Positions 8,225 to 17,768 of a DNA stretch of 64,000 nt are shown here, in pieces. Under the pieces are notes generated by a model that searched no databases, was not told the origin of the DNA, and worked only from the letters and a program-made list of their open reading frames with translations. Every line of letters begins with the position of its first letter. Within the stretch, counting starts at the first letter, position 1. Where the stretch lies: assembly GCF_013034685.1 (NCBI RefSeq), contig NZ_WQGO01000005.1, forward strand, positions 310,001 to 374,000, given 5' to 3'. Both the position numbers and the translations under genes were made by a program. This DNA is from Ruegeria lacuscaerulensis (GTDB taxonomy: Bacteria > Pseudomonadota > Alphaproteobacteria > Rhodobacterales > Rhodobacteraceae).

Positions 8225-9880
8225 ATGAACGTGCAGAACACTGTGGACACAACGAAGGCAACCCAAGCAGCGTCCGATTGGTGGCGTGGCGGTGTGATCT
8301 ATCAGATCTATCCCCGCAGCTTTCAGGACAGCAACGGCGACGGAATTGGCGACCTGAAAGGGATTACTCAGCGTCTGGGCTATATCGCCTCGCTTGGGGT
8401 CGATGCGATCTGGATATCGCCGTTCTTCAAGTCTCCGATGAAGGACTTCGGATATGATGTCAGCGACTACCGCGATGTCGACCCGATGTTCGGAACGATG
8501 GCGGATTTCAAAGAGCTTCTGGATCAGGCGCATGGGCTTGGGCTGAAAGTGATGATCGACCTTGTGCTGTCGCATACCTCGGATCAGCACCCGTGGTTTA
8601 GCGAGAGCAGGTCCAACCGCGAAAACGAAAAGTCCGATTGGTATGTCTGGGCGGACCCGAAACCGGACGGAACGCCGCCAAACAACTGGTTGTCGATCTT
8701 CGGAGGCTCGGCCTGGCAGTGGGATTCGCGCCGGTTGCAGTATTATCTGCACAACTTCCTGACTTCGCAGCCCGACTTGAATTTTCATTGCCCGGCGGTT
8801 CAGGACGCCTTGCTGGATGTGGCCCGATTCTGGTTGGATTTGGGTGTCGACGGATTCCGGTTGGATACGATCAACTTCTACTTCCATGACAAGCAGCTGC
8901 GCGACAACCCCGGCCTGCCGATGGAGCAGCGCAACGCCTCAATCGCGCCCATGGTGAACCCGTATAACCATCAAGATCACCTTTTCTCCAAGAGCCAGCC
9001 TGAGAATATCGCCTTCCTCGAACGGTTGCGTGCGTTGACCGACGAATACGAAGGCCGCGCCTGTCTGGGTGAGGTCGGCGACGCGCAGCGCGGGCTTGAG
9101 ATCATGGGCGAATACACCACCGGCGATAAGCGGATGCACATGTGCTATGCTTTCGAGTTTCTGGAAAAACGCGCGCTAACGGCGACTTATGCCAAACAGG
9201 TTTTCGATCAGTTAGAGGACAAGGCCGGTGATGCGTGGCCTTGCTGGGCCTTCTCGAACCACGACGTTCAGCGACACGCGACACGTTGGGGATTAAGCGA
9301 CGAGGCCGTTCGACAGCATGCGGTCCTGATGATGTGCCTGCGGGGCTCTGCTTGCCTGTATCAGGGTGAGGAGCTGGGCCTGCCCGAGGCCGATGTGGCA
9401 TTCGAAGACCTGCAAGATCCCTATGGCATCGAATTCTGGCCAGAATTCAAAGGACGCGACGGGTGCCGCACGCCGATGGTCTGGGCCGCGCAGGACGAGC
9501 AATCGGGTTTTAGTGCCGGTCGTCCCTGGCTGCCCGTCAGCCCGCCGCAAGCCGAACGCGCGGTAGACAGGTTGGAGCAAGACCCCAATTCGATGCTGCA
9601 TCACTATCGCCGCGCGATTGCGCTGCGACATGCGCATCCGGCACTGATGTCCGGGGAGCAGATGCAGATGGCCCAGACCGGCCCTGTTCTGACCTTCCTG
9701 CGGGACGCCCCGACCGAGCAGGTTTTTTGTGCCTTCAATCTGGGTTCGGATCCGACCCAATTCACTCTGCCCGAGGGGAACTGGCACATAATCGGGGAGG
9801 AGTTGGGCAGCGTCGACGGGGAAGGGGCATTGTCCCTCGACGCTGCGCAATTCTGTCTGCTGGCGCGGGACAAGGGGTAG
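8225..9880 (+). CDS. aglA: Cytoplasmic alpha-glucosidase, GH13
   Basis: A 551-residue GH13 hydrolase that splits imported alpha-glucosides to free hexoses. The barrel signatures are present in order: WWRGGVIYQIYPRSF, DLVLSHTSDQHPWF, the nucleophile Asp in DGFRLDTINFY, the acid/base Glu in CLGEVGD and the stabilising Asp in SNHDVQRH. No signal peptide is seen, consistent with action after uptake. It sits between the permease and ATPase genes of the agl operon. Products would feed the glucokinase and fructokinase encoded on the other side of aglR. Confidence 0.92.
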   Translation: MNVQNTVDTTKATQAASDWWRGGVIYQIYPRSFQDSNGDGIGDLKGITQRLGYIASLGVDAIWISPFFKSPMKDFGYDVSDYRDVDPMFGTMADFKELLDQAHGLGLKVMIDLVLSHTSDQHPWFSESRSNRENEKSDWYVWADPKPDGTPPNNWLSIFGGSAWQWDSRRLQYYLHNFLTSQPDLNFHCPAVQDALLDVARFWLDLGVDGFRLDTINFYFHDKQLRDNPGLPMEQRNASIAPMVNPYNHQDHLFSKSQPENIAFLERLRALTDEYEGRACLGEVGDAQRGLEIMGEYTTGDKRMHMCYAFEFLEKRALTATYAKQVFDQLEDKAGDAWPCWAFSNHDVQRHATRWGLSDEAVRQHAVLMMCLRGSACLYQGEELGLPEADVAFEDLQDPYGIEFWPEFKGRDGCRTPMVWAAQDEQSGFSAGRPWLPVSPPQAERAVDRLEQDPNSMLHHYRRAIALRHAHPALMSGEQMQMAQTGPVLTFLRDAPTEQVFCAFNLGSDPTQFTLPEGNWHIIGEELGSVDGEGALSLDAAQFCLLARDKG

Positions 9881-9883
9881 GTT

Positions 9884-10972
9884 ATGTCTGAACTCAAACT
9901 CACGGACGTGGCCAAGACATATGGTCATGTAGATGTTCTGAAGAACATCAATCTGGACATTGACCGGGGCGAGCTGATCGTGTTCGTCGGTCCTTCGGGC
10001 TGCGGTAAATCCACCTTGCTACGTATGATTGCAGGGTTGGAGAAGATCTCGGGCGGAACGCTTGAGATCGAAGGGCAGGTGATGAACGATGTGCCCCCGG
10101 CGCAGCGCGGCATTGCGATGGTGTTCCAAAGCTATGCGCTTTATCCCCACATGACCGTGCGCGAGAATATGGCCTTTGCTCTCAAGATCGCAAAGATGCC
10201 TGCGGCGGATGTGGATGCCGCTGTCGAACGTGCCGCGCGTATCCTTCAGCTTGAACCATTTCTGGATCGGCTCCCCAAGGCACTTTCGGGCGGACAACGT
10301 CAGCGGGTTGCCATTGGGCGGGCCATTGTCCGCGATCCCAAGGTCTATCTGTTCGACGAACCGCTCTCGAATCTCGACGCCGCCCTGCGAGTCGCCACGC
10401 GGATCGAAATCGCGCGCCTGAAAGAGGCGATGCCTGACAGCACCATGATCTACGTGACCCATGATCAGGTCGAGGCGATGACTTTGGCCAGTCGCATCGT
10501 GGTGCTTGCCAATAAGGGGATCGCGCAAGTTGGGACTCCACTGGAATTGTACGAGACGCCGGATAACGAATTTGTCGCGCAATTCATCGGCTCGCCCTCG
10601 ATGAACCTGCTGCCCGGTATCATCACACAAACGGGCGAAACGACAGTTGTCACGCTAGAGGCCGGTGGAACGATCACGAGCGCTATCGCGACCCAGGCGG
10701 AGGACATGGGCAAACAAGTGAATGTCGGCATCCGGCCAGAAGATTTTGTTCCAGCTGACGCGGACGCGGCCTTTCAAGGGGTGGTGGACTTCACCGAGGC
10801 ACTAGGCGAAGTCACACTGCTGTACTTTGAAAACCGCACCGGGGCTGAATCTGTGATTGCCAAGTTGCAAGGTATCCAGCGCAATATGCGGGGACAAGCT
10901 GTTGGTGTCTCAGCCCGTCCCGAAAAGGTGCATTTGTTTCACGACGGAAAATCTATGCGCAGCAAGTCCTGA
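9884..10972 (+). CDS. aglK: Alpha-glucoside ABC transporter ATP-binding protein
   Basis: A 362-residue MalK/UgpC-type ATPase. Walker A (GPSGCGKST), signature LSGGQRQR, Walker B (VYLFDEP) and the switch His in THDQVEAM are intact, followed by a C-terminal TOBE/regulatory domain. It powers the AglEFG importer. Last gene of the operon, 3 nt after aglA. No strong terminator follows; only weak AT-rich hairpins lie in the next 30 nt. Confidence 0.92.
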   Translation: MSELKLTDVAKTYGHVDVLKNINLDIDRGELIVFVGPSGCGKSTLLRMIAGLEKISGGTLEIEGQVMNDVPPAQRGIAMVFQSYALYPHMTVRENMAFALKIAKMPAADVDAAVERAARILQLEPFLDRLPKALSGGQRQRVAIGRAIVRDPKVYLFDEPLSNLDAALRVATRIEIARLKEAMPDSTMIYVTHDQVEAMTLASRIVVLANKGIAQVGTPLELYETPDNEFVAQFIGSPSMNLLPGIITQTGETTVVTLEAGGTITSAIATQAEDMGKQVNVGIRPEDFVPADADAAFQGVVDFTEALGEVTLLYFENRTGAESVIAKLQGIQRNMRGQAVGVSARPEKVHLFHDGKSMRSKS

Positions 10973-11289
10973 CTTTTCTGCGAATTGGTGAAGTCCAATT
11001 TAATCATCAGCGTTGATCATTTCGATTGTACCTGTCGGCCACGCCGCCAGGTATTCCAACGTGCCTTAATCGGATAATGGAACGTGTTTTTTAGCTTGTA
11101 AACGCACCGGTTGGTTAAGTGTTCCGACCCGTCGACCAGCGGTGTTACGTGGTCGCAAAGGCGCCAAGTCAATTCAAACTGGACTTATGGAAACTGCCAA
11201 CTGTCACTTTTGGACTGACAGCTGGATCGCAAAGGTCTAACCTGTATCCACAAAAACAAAAAAACGGATTTACAACGGGAGATCTAACA
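10973..11289. other. 317-bp intergenic region between agl and polyamine-type operons
   Basis: No gene seen. It holds a weak hairpin (AATTGG 10983-10988 with CCAATT 10995-11000) and a 20-nt imperfect palindrome at 11002-11021 (16 of 20 positions symmetrical, arms ATCA/TGAT) that could be an operator. A GGGAG ribosome site at the right end serves the next gene. I could not place a convincing promoter. Confidence 0.4.
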
Positions 11290-12414
11290 ATGACTAAACT
11301 AACAAACCTGTCCAGGCGGACGGTGCTGAAAAGCGCAGGTGCCGCGGCTCTGGCGGCCCCTCTTTACAGCAAAAGCGCACTGGCCTCTTCAGGTGAGATC
11401 AACATTCTGATGTGGTCGGATTATCTGCCACCCAGTTTCCTGCAAGAGTTTGAAACTCTGACCGGAATCAAGGTTAACTATACCGGCATCGGGTCGAACG
11501 AAGAGATCATCAACAAGATGAAGGCGACCAAGGGCCAAGGCTTCGACATCGTCTCGCCCACCAACAACCGGTCCTTGCAGTGGGAACCGCTTGAGTTGCT
11601 GCAGCCCTTCGACATGAACAAGGTGCCGATTGATCTGGTGAACCCGGCGATGGCCGCTATTGGCACAGATGCGTGGAACTTTGGCGATGCGGGCGTGCAC
11701 TGGCTGCCGCATATCTGGGGCACCGAGGGCATTGCCTATCGCACCGATCTATGGCTGCCCGAGGGCGATGCGCCGTCTTATGGCGATGTTTGGTCCGAGG
11801 AGAACGCGGGCAAAACCATGGGCCGCGCGCATTCGATGATGCTGGGCGCAGGTCTTTACATGGAACGTTCGGGGGAGATGGAGCCGGGCTCGGTCTGGGC
11901 CGCTTATGGTGACGAAGACACCATGCGCAAGGTTTGGGGTCAGATCACCGACTGGTGCATCGAACGCAAGAACCGGATCAAACTGATCTGGAACGACGCG
12001 GATACTCAGAAAAACGGCCTGCTGAACGAAGGTGTTGTTGTCGGCCAGACCTGGGATGGTCCGCCGCTAGCGCTGAAATCGGCGGGCGAGCCGGTGCACT
12101 ACCAAGCTCCTGTCGAAGGTGCGATGGCCTGGGTTGACGGTATGTCGATTCCGACCGGTGCGGCAAATATCGACCAGATCTACGCCTTCATCGACTTCGC
12201 TTATCAGGCGAAGCCGGCTGGTGTGGCGATTGATAGCCATGGCTATAACTCGCCGGTTCTGGGTGCCGATCAATACTCGGGCGACACCTATAAGAAGAAT
12301 TTTGCCGAGGCCTATCCGGGCGACTCGCTGGCCAACCTCAACCCGTGGCCGGCCGAAGCACCGTGGTACGCTGAAACCCGGACCGAATTCGTCAACAAGT
12401 TCAAAAGCGCCTGA
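11290..12414 (+). CDS. Polyamine-type ABC transporter, periplasmic binding protein (PotD-like)
   Basis: A 374-residue family-1 binding protein. The N-terminus has a twin-arginine-like signal (SRRTVLKSAGAAALAAPLY) and the mature domain starts with INILMWSDYLPPSFLQEFE, typical of PotD/PotF proteins. I chose the ATG at 11290, with GGGAG 8 nt upstream; an upstream extension to 11119 adds 57 residues lacking family similarity. It heads an operon with an ATPase and two permeases. Spermidine/putrescine is the family default; other small cations or amino acid derivatives are possible. Confidence 0.85.
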   Translation: MTKLTNLSRRTVLKSAGAAALAAPLYSKSALASSGEINILMWSDYLPPSFLQEFETLTGIKVNYTGIGSNEEIINKMKATKGQGFDIVSPTNNRSLQWEPLELLQPFDMNKVPIDLVNPAMAAIGTDAWNFGDAGVHWLPHIWGTEGIAYRTDLWLPEGDAPSYGDVWSEENAGKTMGRAHSMMLGAGLYMERSGEMEPGSVWAAYGDEDTMRKVWGQITDWCIERKNRIKLIWNDADTQKNGLLNEGVVVGQTWDGPPLALKSAGEPVHYQAPVEGAMAWVDGMSIPTGAANIDQIYAFIDFAYQAKPAGVAIDSHGYNSPVLGADQYSGDTYKKNFAEAYPGDSLANLNPWPAEAPWYAETRTEFVNKFKSA

Positions 12415-12429
12415 TCGCTTTGAAACGAC

Positions 12430-12453
12430 GCCCTCCGCGATGTCGCGGGGGGC
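12430..12453 (+). other. Intercistronic stem-loop after the PotD-like gene
   Basis: GCCCTCCGCGA (12430-12440) pairs with TCGCGGGGGGC (12443-12453), eleven pairs including one G-T, with a very short loop and no T-tract. It lies 15 nt after the binding-protein stop and probably protects or attenuates the transcript. Confidence 0.65.
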
Positions 12454-12529
12454 CATCCATCCGTGCGCTTTGGCGTGACGGACCCTATATCGGTGTGGTC
12501 CCCATCCGCACCAGACGGAGATACCTAAA

Positions 12530-13642
12530 ATGAGTGCAGGGGTCGGTGTAGATCTGGAAAACCTGTGGATTCGGTTCGGCGATTTCGTCGCCGTGCGGGA
12601 TGCCAATGTGAATATCAACGGGGGCGATTTCTTTTCGTTCCTTGGCCCCTCGGGCTGTGGCAAGACCACGATCCTGCGTGCGGTTTCGGGCTTTCTGGAC
12701 CCCAGCGAGGGCAAGGTTCTGATCGGCGGCAACGACATGCGCGGGATTGGACCGAACAAACGCCCTACAGCTCTGATCTTCCAGAACCTCGCGCTGTTTC
12801 CACTGATGAAAGTGTGGGAGAACATCACCTTTTCCATGGAGATCAAGGGCGCCAGCGCCAAGGAACGCCGCAAGCGCGCCGATGAGCTTTTGGACATGAT
12901 CGCGCTGCCGGGGCAGGGCGACAAACTGCCCAGCGAGCTGTCGGGTGGTCAGCGCCAGCGGGTCGCCATTGCCCGTGCGCTTTGTGCCGAACCCGATGTG
13001 CTGCTGCTGGATGAACCACTTTCGGCGCTGGATCTGAAGCTACGCCAGCATATGCGCACCGAGCTGCGCGAGATTCAGCAGCGTGTTGGCATCACCTTCA
13101 TCTACATCACCCACGACCAGGGCGAGGCGTTGACCATGTCCGACAACATCGCCGTGATGCGTGCGGGCGTGATCGACCAGATTGCCGATGGCAAGACCAT
13201 CTACAATGATCCCAACACAGCCTTCGCGGCCTCATTCGTTGGGGAAAACAATGTGTTCCGGGGCAAGATCAAGCAGGTCATGGGCAATGAGGCGATGATC
13301 GCGACCAATCGCTCTGGTGATCTAGTGGCGCGAATTTCCACCGCCAACCAAGGCAAGTTGAAAGAGGGGGATGACGCCATGATGTTCATCCGCCCCGAGG
13401 CGTTTGCCATCGCCCCCGATGGGGCGACGGGCGACCATTTCGTCACCGCCCGCGTCAACCACGAGGAATTCGAGGGGAACGTCTTCAACATCTTCACTGA
13501 GGGTGAGGGCGGGAAGGAGATCAAGGTCTCGATCCCGAACCATGGTCAATCCTTCCAGGATCACACCGGACAGAACATCACGCTGGAATATGAGGCGCAG
13601 AATGCGGTTCTGGTTCCGGCGGGTGAACTGGCCGCGGAATAG
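12530..13642 (+). CDS. Polyamine-type ABC transporter ATP-binding protein (PotA-like)
   Basis: A 370-residue importer ATPase with Walker A GPSGCGKTT, signature LSGGQRQR, Walker B LLLDEPLSALD and switch-loop THDQGEALTMS, then a TOBE_2-type C-terminal domain. It starts after a GGAG site 115 nt downstream of the binding protein and is followed 11 nt later by the first permease. It energises uptake by the PotB/PotC-type pair. Confidence 0.9.
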   Translation: MSAGVGVDLENLWIRFGDFVAVRDANVNINGGDFFSFLGPSGCGKTTILRAVSGFLDPSEGKVLIGGNDMRGIGPNKRPTALIFQNLALFPLMKVWENITFSMEIKGASAKERRKRADELLDMIALPGQGDKLPSELSGGQRQRVAIARALCAEPDVLLLDEPLSALDLKLRQHMRTELREIQQRVGITFIYITHDQGEALTMSDNIAVMRAGVIDQIADGKTIYNDPNTAFAASFVGENNVFRGKIKQVMGNEAMIATNRSGDLVARISTANQGKLKEGDDAMMFIRPEAFAIAPDGATGDHFVTARVNHEEFEGNVFNIFTEGEGGKEIKVSIPNHGQSFQDHTGQNITLEYEAQNAVLVPAGELAAE

Positions 13643-13653
13643 GGGGAACTGAA

Positions 13654-14574
13654 ATGCCCCGCTTCCTGAAAGAGTTCTTTAACCGCAACGGCACCGGTAT
13701 GGGGCTAGCGATTCTGGGTCTGGTGATCTTCTGGACCATCGGCCTGATCATCCTGCCGCAGCTGTCGATGCTGGATTTCTCATTCCGGCCTAACCTGCCT
13801 CCGCCTGAGATTGGCGGGCCCAAGGATGTCTACACGCTGGAGAATTACAAATATCTGATTTACGGCCCCGAGGGCGGCAGTCAGGATTACAACGCGGTCG
13901 ATCTGCGCGTGTTCTTCCGTACTCTGGTTGCGGCGGTCTGTGTGACGATCTTCAACCTGATACTCTGCTACCCAATCGCATACTATCTGGGCCAGTCCAA
14001 GGGCAGCCATATTCGCATCTTTGCGATCATGCTGATCATCCCTTACTGGATCAACGAAATCCTGCGCGCCTTTGCCTTGCGCATCATCTTTGGTGAGACA
14101 GGCGTGCTGAATACCCTGTTCGTCGGCCTTGGCGTCTTTGACACGCCGTTCGACTTCATCCGCAACGACATCGCGCTCTATGCAGGGCTTGGCTACGCCT
14201 ACATCCTGCTGATGATTTTCCCGATGTATAACGTGATCGAAAGCCTCGACGGCAACCAGATCGAGGCCGCACGGGATCTGGGTGCCCCGTGGTGGCGGAT
14301 TCACTGGCGGGTCGTCATCCCCTATGCCAAGCCGGGGATCAGTTCGGGCTGTACGATGGTGTTCATGCTGTCGGCAGGAGCGCTGGCTGCGCCGCAAATT
14401 CTGGGTGGGCCGTCCAGCTTGTGGTTCACGCAGCTGATCTATCAGCAATTCAACGACAACAATGACTGGCCGCAGGGGGCCGCTTACGCGATCGTGCTGC
14501 TGGTGACCTGTATCCTGTTTGTGTTGGCCGTAATGCGTCTGTTCAAGGTGAATATGGGGGATATCGGCAAATGA
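13654..14574 (+). CDS. Polyamine-type ABC transporter permease (PotB-like)
   Basis: A 306-residue inner-membrane permease. Several hydrophobic segments are evident, beginning with GLAILGLVIFWTIGLIILPQ near the N-terminus. The EAA-type loop reads QIEAARDLGAPWWRIHWRVVIP. Its stop overlaps the start of the next permease (ATGA), indicating translational coupling. It forms the translocation pore with its partner. Confidence 0.9.
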   Translation: MPRFLKEFFNRNGTGMGLAILGLVIFWTIGLIILPQLSMLDFSFRPNLPPPEIGGPKDVYTLENYKYLIYGPEGGSQDYNAVDLRVFFRTLVAAVCVTIFNLILCYPIAYYLGQSKGSHIRIFAIMLIIPYWINEILRAFALRIIFGETGVLNTLFVGLGVFDTPFDFIRNDIALYAGLGYAYILLMIFPMYNVIESLDGNQIEAARDLGAPWWRIHWRVVIPYAKPGISSGCTMVFMLSAGALAAPQILGGPSSLWFTQLIYQQFNDNNDWPQGAAYAIVLLVTCILFVLAVMRLFKVNMGDIGK

Positions 14575-15827
14575 ACCTGTCCTTCCTTCGTGTAAGTATC
14601 TGGGTCTATCTGGCAATCTTCTTCCTGTATCTGTTGGGCCCGCTGGTGATCATGTCGGTCACGGCCTTCAACTCGTCTGCTTTCCCGCGGATGACTCCGT
14701 GGGAATGCCTGACCTTCCAGTGGTTCGGAGAGCTGTTTCAGGATCAGCGTATCCTGAACGGCATCAAGAACTCGCTGATCATCGGGGCCGGTACGGTGGT
14801 TCTGTCGGTGGCGATGGGGCTGGCGGGGGCGCTGATGCTGACCCAGATCTGGCCCAAGCTGCGCGCAACCTATTACACAATCATCATCGCGCCTATCCTG
14901 ATCCCCGGGGTTGTTCTGGGGATTTCAACCCTGGTGTTCTGGGACCGGATCAACCGGATGCTGGGGCTGGGCGCGGATAGTGTCCTGTCGAACGGCATTT
15001 TCCTGACGGTGATTGGCCAGTCCACCTTTATCGCCAGCTATTGCATGTTGGTTCTGGTGGCGCGGCTGCAGCGGTATGACGTGGCCTTGACCGAGGCCGC
15101 ACTGGACCTTGGCGCGACCCATGCGCAGGCGTTCCGCAAAATCCTGCTGCCGTTTATGCGGCCCGCGATTGCAAGCGCCGCAGTGCTGGCGTTCCTCGCG
15201 TCGTTCGAAAACTACAACACGACCACCTTCACCTTCGGCGAATACCCGACACTGACCATCGAACTGGCACAGAAAGTACGCTATGGCATCACGCCGTCGA
15301 TCTCGGCCCTGGCCTTTATCATCGTGGCGCTGACGGTGTTTTTTGCCCTGCTGAACGAGGCGAAGTTGAAGCGACAGGAACTGGTCGCCGCCGCGCGCAA
15401 GAATGCCACGGTCGAAGAACTGGCGGGCAAGATCAAACTGCCCAGTTTCTTTGCAGGCAATGTCGCCGCCATGCTCGTGGTTATCTTCGCGGCCGCTACG
15501 ATCACAGTTGTGGGCACGGCAACCGCCTACAGCCCGGACCAATGCATCGCCAACGTGAAAGAGCAAAAGCAGCTTGAAGCCGACCAGCGTATCCAAGAGC
15601 TGCGCAAGCAGCGCGAAGAACGCCGCAAACAGCGCGAAGCTGACGAGGCAGAACAAGGCGAGACGCAATCCGCTCCGAAACCGTCGAACAATAGCGGGTT
15701 TGGCAATGTCTTCGCGCCAAATGCTTTGAGTGGTGACGAAGATGAATCCAACGCCGAGCCGCAACCTTCGACCAATGGCGGGTTCGGCGGAGCGTTTGAC
15801 CCCAACAGTCTGAAAACGGACGAATAG
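14571..15827 (+). CDS. Polyamine-type ABC transporter permease (PotC-like) with extra C-terminal membrane segment and tail
   Basis: Residues 1-270 are an ordinary PotC-type permease with EAA loop EAALDLGATHAQAFRKILLP. The protein continues to 418 residues, about 140 more than the usual length. The extra part has a further hydrophobic segment (about 295-318), a highly charged Arg/Glu/Gln coiled-coil-like stretch (about 328-355) and a Ser/Asn/Asp-rich tail. The tail holds two copies of an N-[SG]-GFG-x-x-F-x-PN-[AS]-L motif (near 372-385 and 402-414). Codon texture is continuous with the permease. A strong terminator follows. Role of the extension is unknown. Confidence 0.85.
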   Translation: MNLSFLRVSIWVYLAIFFLYLLGPLVIMSVTAFNSSAFPRMTPWECLTFQWFGELFQDQRILNGIKNSLIIGAGTVVLSVAMGLAGALMLTQIWPKLRATYYTIIIAPILIPGVVLGISTLVFWDRINRMLGLGADSVLSNGIFLTVIGQSTFIASYCMLVLVARLQRYDVALTEAALDLGATHAQAFRKILLPFMRPAIASAAVLAFLASFENYNTTTFTFGEYPTLTIELAQKVRYGITPSISALAFIIVALTVFFALLNEAKLKRQELVAAARKNATVEELAGKIKLPSFFAGNVAAMLVVIFAAATITVVGTATAYSPDQCIANVKEQKQLEADQRIQELRKQREERRKQREADEAEQGETQSAPKPSNNSGFGNVFAPNALSGDEDESNAEPQPSTNGGFGGAFDPNSLKTDE

Positions 15828-15835
15828 CGCAATCT

Positions 15836-15874
15836 GCGCCCGCCGGGATTACCCCTCGGCGGGCGCGCCTTTTT
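15836..15874 (+). terminator. Rho-independent terminator after the PotC-like gene
   Basis: A perfect 10-bp GC stem (GCGCCCGCCG 15836-15845 with CGGCGGGCGC 15857-15866) is followed within 3 nt by five T residues. The loop contains the stop codon of the convergent GH42 gene. Confidence 0.85.
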
Positions 15875-17768
15875 CCAGAACAAGCGCATCACAGGCATCA
15901 ATCACATGCCCGTTCCACGTGACCGGCGCGGCGTTGTAGTTGATCAGGAATGTATGTTCACCTGTCTCACGACGTCTGAGGCCGCTCAACATGGGATACA
16001 CACTCAACCCCGTATGCTGAGCGGCCATCCGAACGACACGATCCCAAAGAGTGTCGTTCGGGAAATTGGCCAGATACCACATGGATCCGGTGCCCGTCAG
16101 CGCTGGCGTTCCGTCTGCATGGGTCAACAGTGCTGTGGCGGTCCCAGACAAACGCTCGACCCAGTGACAGGCCGCTCCTCCGCCCGAGACATCGCGTTTG
16201 GACGTGGGCGGCAGGGTTTCGATCAGGTCAACATGGCTGTCCAGGCCGACCAGGCCCGGTCGACCAGTCTGAGGAATCTGAAAATCGCGGGTAATCGCCC
16301 CGCTACGCGGTCCCAGAATGGCCAGATCACAGCCGTTTGAAATACTCCGCTCCAAGTCCTTATCGATCGTGGCCAGACCAGGTGCCAGTATGATTTTGTA
16401 GCCATCCGCCGGAATGCTGTCGGGCGACAGGAAGTCCACCGACAAGCCCGCCCTTCGCAACGCGCGGTAGGTCGAGAAGACCAGCCGGAAATAATCAAAC
16501 CCTGCCCCCTGAGGTTGGGTCGCCCACGCCCAGTCTGAGGCGTAGTCGAACAGAATGGCTACATCCGCCTTGCGCTGCGTCACAGAACCGATCTGGGCAA
16601 GGGTATCCGCTGTTTCTCGCGCTTCGGCCAAGGCTGGGGCAGGGCGATTATCTGGTGTCAGTAGCCCTGCATGCATCTGTTCTTGCGCGAAGGGGGCTTG
16701 TCGCCAGCGGAAATAGCTGACCACCTCGGCCCCGTGGGCGACAGCCTCTAGCGACCAGAGCCGGACCATACCCTGCAACGGTGCCGGGTTGTAGGGCGCC
16801 CAGTTCACCGGACCCGGTTGCTGCTCCATCACCCACCAGCGACCCCGCCCCACGGCGCGGTAGAGGTCGTGGTGGAACGCCTGCATGTCAGGATCACCCT
16901 GTTGCAAAAAGGCGGCTTTATGCGCCTCTTCCACCTCAAGCCGGTCAGACAAGAAGCCGATCGGATAGCTGTCCCACGTCGCGATATCCAGGTCAGCGCC
17001 GACCTTGAAATGGTCGAATTCCAATACTCGGCCCATGTAGTTGTGCAGCAGCGGCGCGTCGGTCAGCTTGCGCAGCACATCCACTTGCGCCTTGTTGAAC
17101 ATCACCACCTGATCCGAGCTGAACCGGCGGAAAGCCAGAACATGGGCGGGGTTGGGTTCAGTCACGGTCAGGTTGGGCAGGTCAATCTGGTCGAACCCAT
17201 CATATTCCATCGACCAGAACACATTCCCCCAAGCCGTATTCAATGCATCAATCGAGCCGTATTGATCCTCAAGCCAATTCTGAAACGCGGCAAGGGCGAC
17301 AGGGCTATAGCTGATGGTGGTATCGTGGCAGCCATATTCATTGTCGATCTGCCACGCTGCAATGTGGGGGTTCCTTCCATATCGCTTACCCATGATCTGC
17401 GTGATCCGGGCGCATTCCTCAATATAGCCCTGATGGCTAAAGCAGTAATGCCGGCGCGATCCGAATTTGCGTGGGTTCCCGTCCGCGTCAACTGCTAGCA
17501 TGTCCGGGTATTTCTCAAGCATCCAGCGCGGTGGCGTGGCGGTTGGTGTCCCCAGAACCACTTTCAAACCCGCCGCGCCCAAAGTGTCGATGGCCCGGTC
17601 AAGCCAGTCGAATTGCAGATCACCCGGAGTTAGTTCCATCCGGCTCCAAGCGAATTCGCCGATGCGCACCCAGGACAGGCCGTTTTCGACCATGCGTGCG
17701 GCATCTTCGGCCCATATCACTTCTGGCCAATGTTCAGGATAATAGCAGACGCCAAGTTCCGGTTTCAT
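15849..17768 (-). CDS. Beta-galactosidase, GH42
   Basis: A 639-residue GH42 glycosidase. The N-terminus (GVCYYPEHWPE, then GLSWVRIGEFAWSRMEL) and the acid/base region IAAWQIDNEYGCHD are diagnostic, and the length is normal for the family. No signal peptide, so it acts on imported galactosides in the cytoplasm. It is the last gene of the leftward galactoside operon, and its ATG overlaps the upstream lactonase stop (ATGA). Released galactose would enter the oxidative pathway encoded upstream. Beta-galactoside preference is the family norm; an oligosaccharide from algal polymers is possible. Confidence 0.9.
   Translation of the reverse strand: MKPELGVCYYPEHWPEVIWAEDAARMVENGLSWVRIGEFAWSRMELTPGDLQFDWLDRAIDTLGAAGLKVVLGTPTATPPRWMLEKYPDMLAVDADGNPRKFGSRRHYCFSHQGYIEECARITQIMGKRYGRNPHIAAWQIDNEYGCHDTTISYSPVALAAFQNWLEDQYGSIDALNTAWGNVFWSMEYDGFDQIDLPNLTVTEPNPAHVLAFRRFSSDQVVMFNKAQVDVLRKLTDAPLLHNYMGRVLEFDHFKVGADLDIATWDSYPIGFLSDRLEVEEAHKAAFLQQGDPDMQAFHHDLYRAVGRGRWWVMEQQPGPVNWAPYNPAPLQGMVRLWSLEAVAHGAEVVSYFRWRQAPFAQEQMHAGLLTPDNRPAPALAEARETADTLAQIGSVTQRKADVAILFDYASDWAWATQPQGAGFDYFRLVFSTYRALRRAGLSVDFLSPDSIPADGYKIILAPGLATIDKDLERSISNGCDLAILGPRSGAITRDFQIPQTGRPGLVGLDSHVDLIETLPPTSKRDVSGGGAACHWVERLSGTATALLTHADGTPALTGTGSMWYLANFPNDTLWDRVVRMAAQHTGLSVYPMLSGLRRRETGEHTFLINYNAAPVTWNGHVIDACDALVLEKGAPAEG

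Noticed and set aside
7010..8887. Long 625-codon open frame on the minus strand
   Set aside because: Antisense to aglG and aglA, with no recognisable domain and His/Gln/Arg-rich composition.
11119..11289. Upstream extension of the PotD-like gene
   Set aside because: The added 57 residues precede a normal signal peptide, and a good ribosome site sits right before the ATG at 11290.
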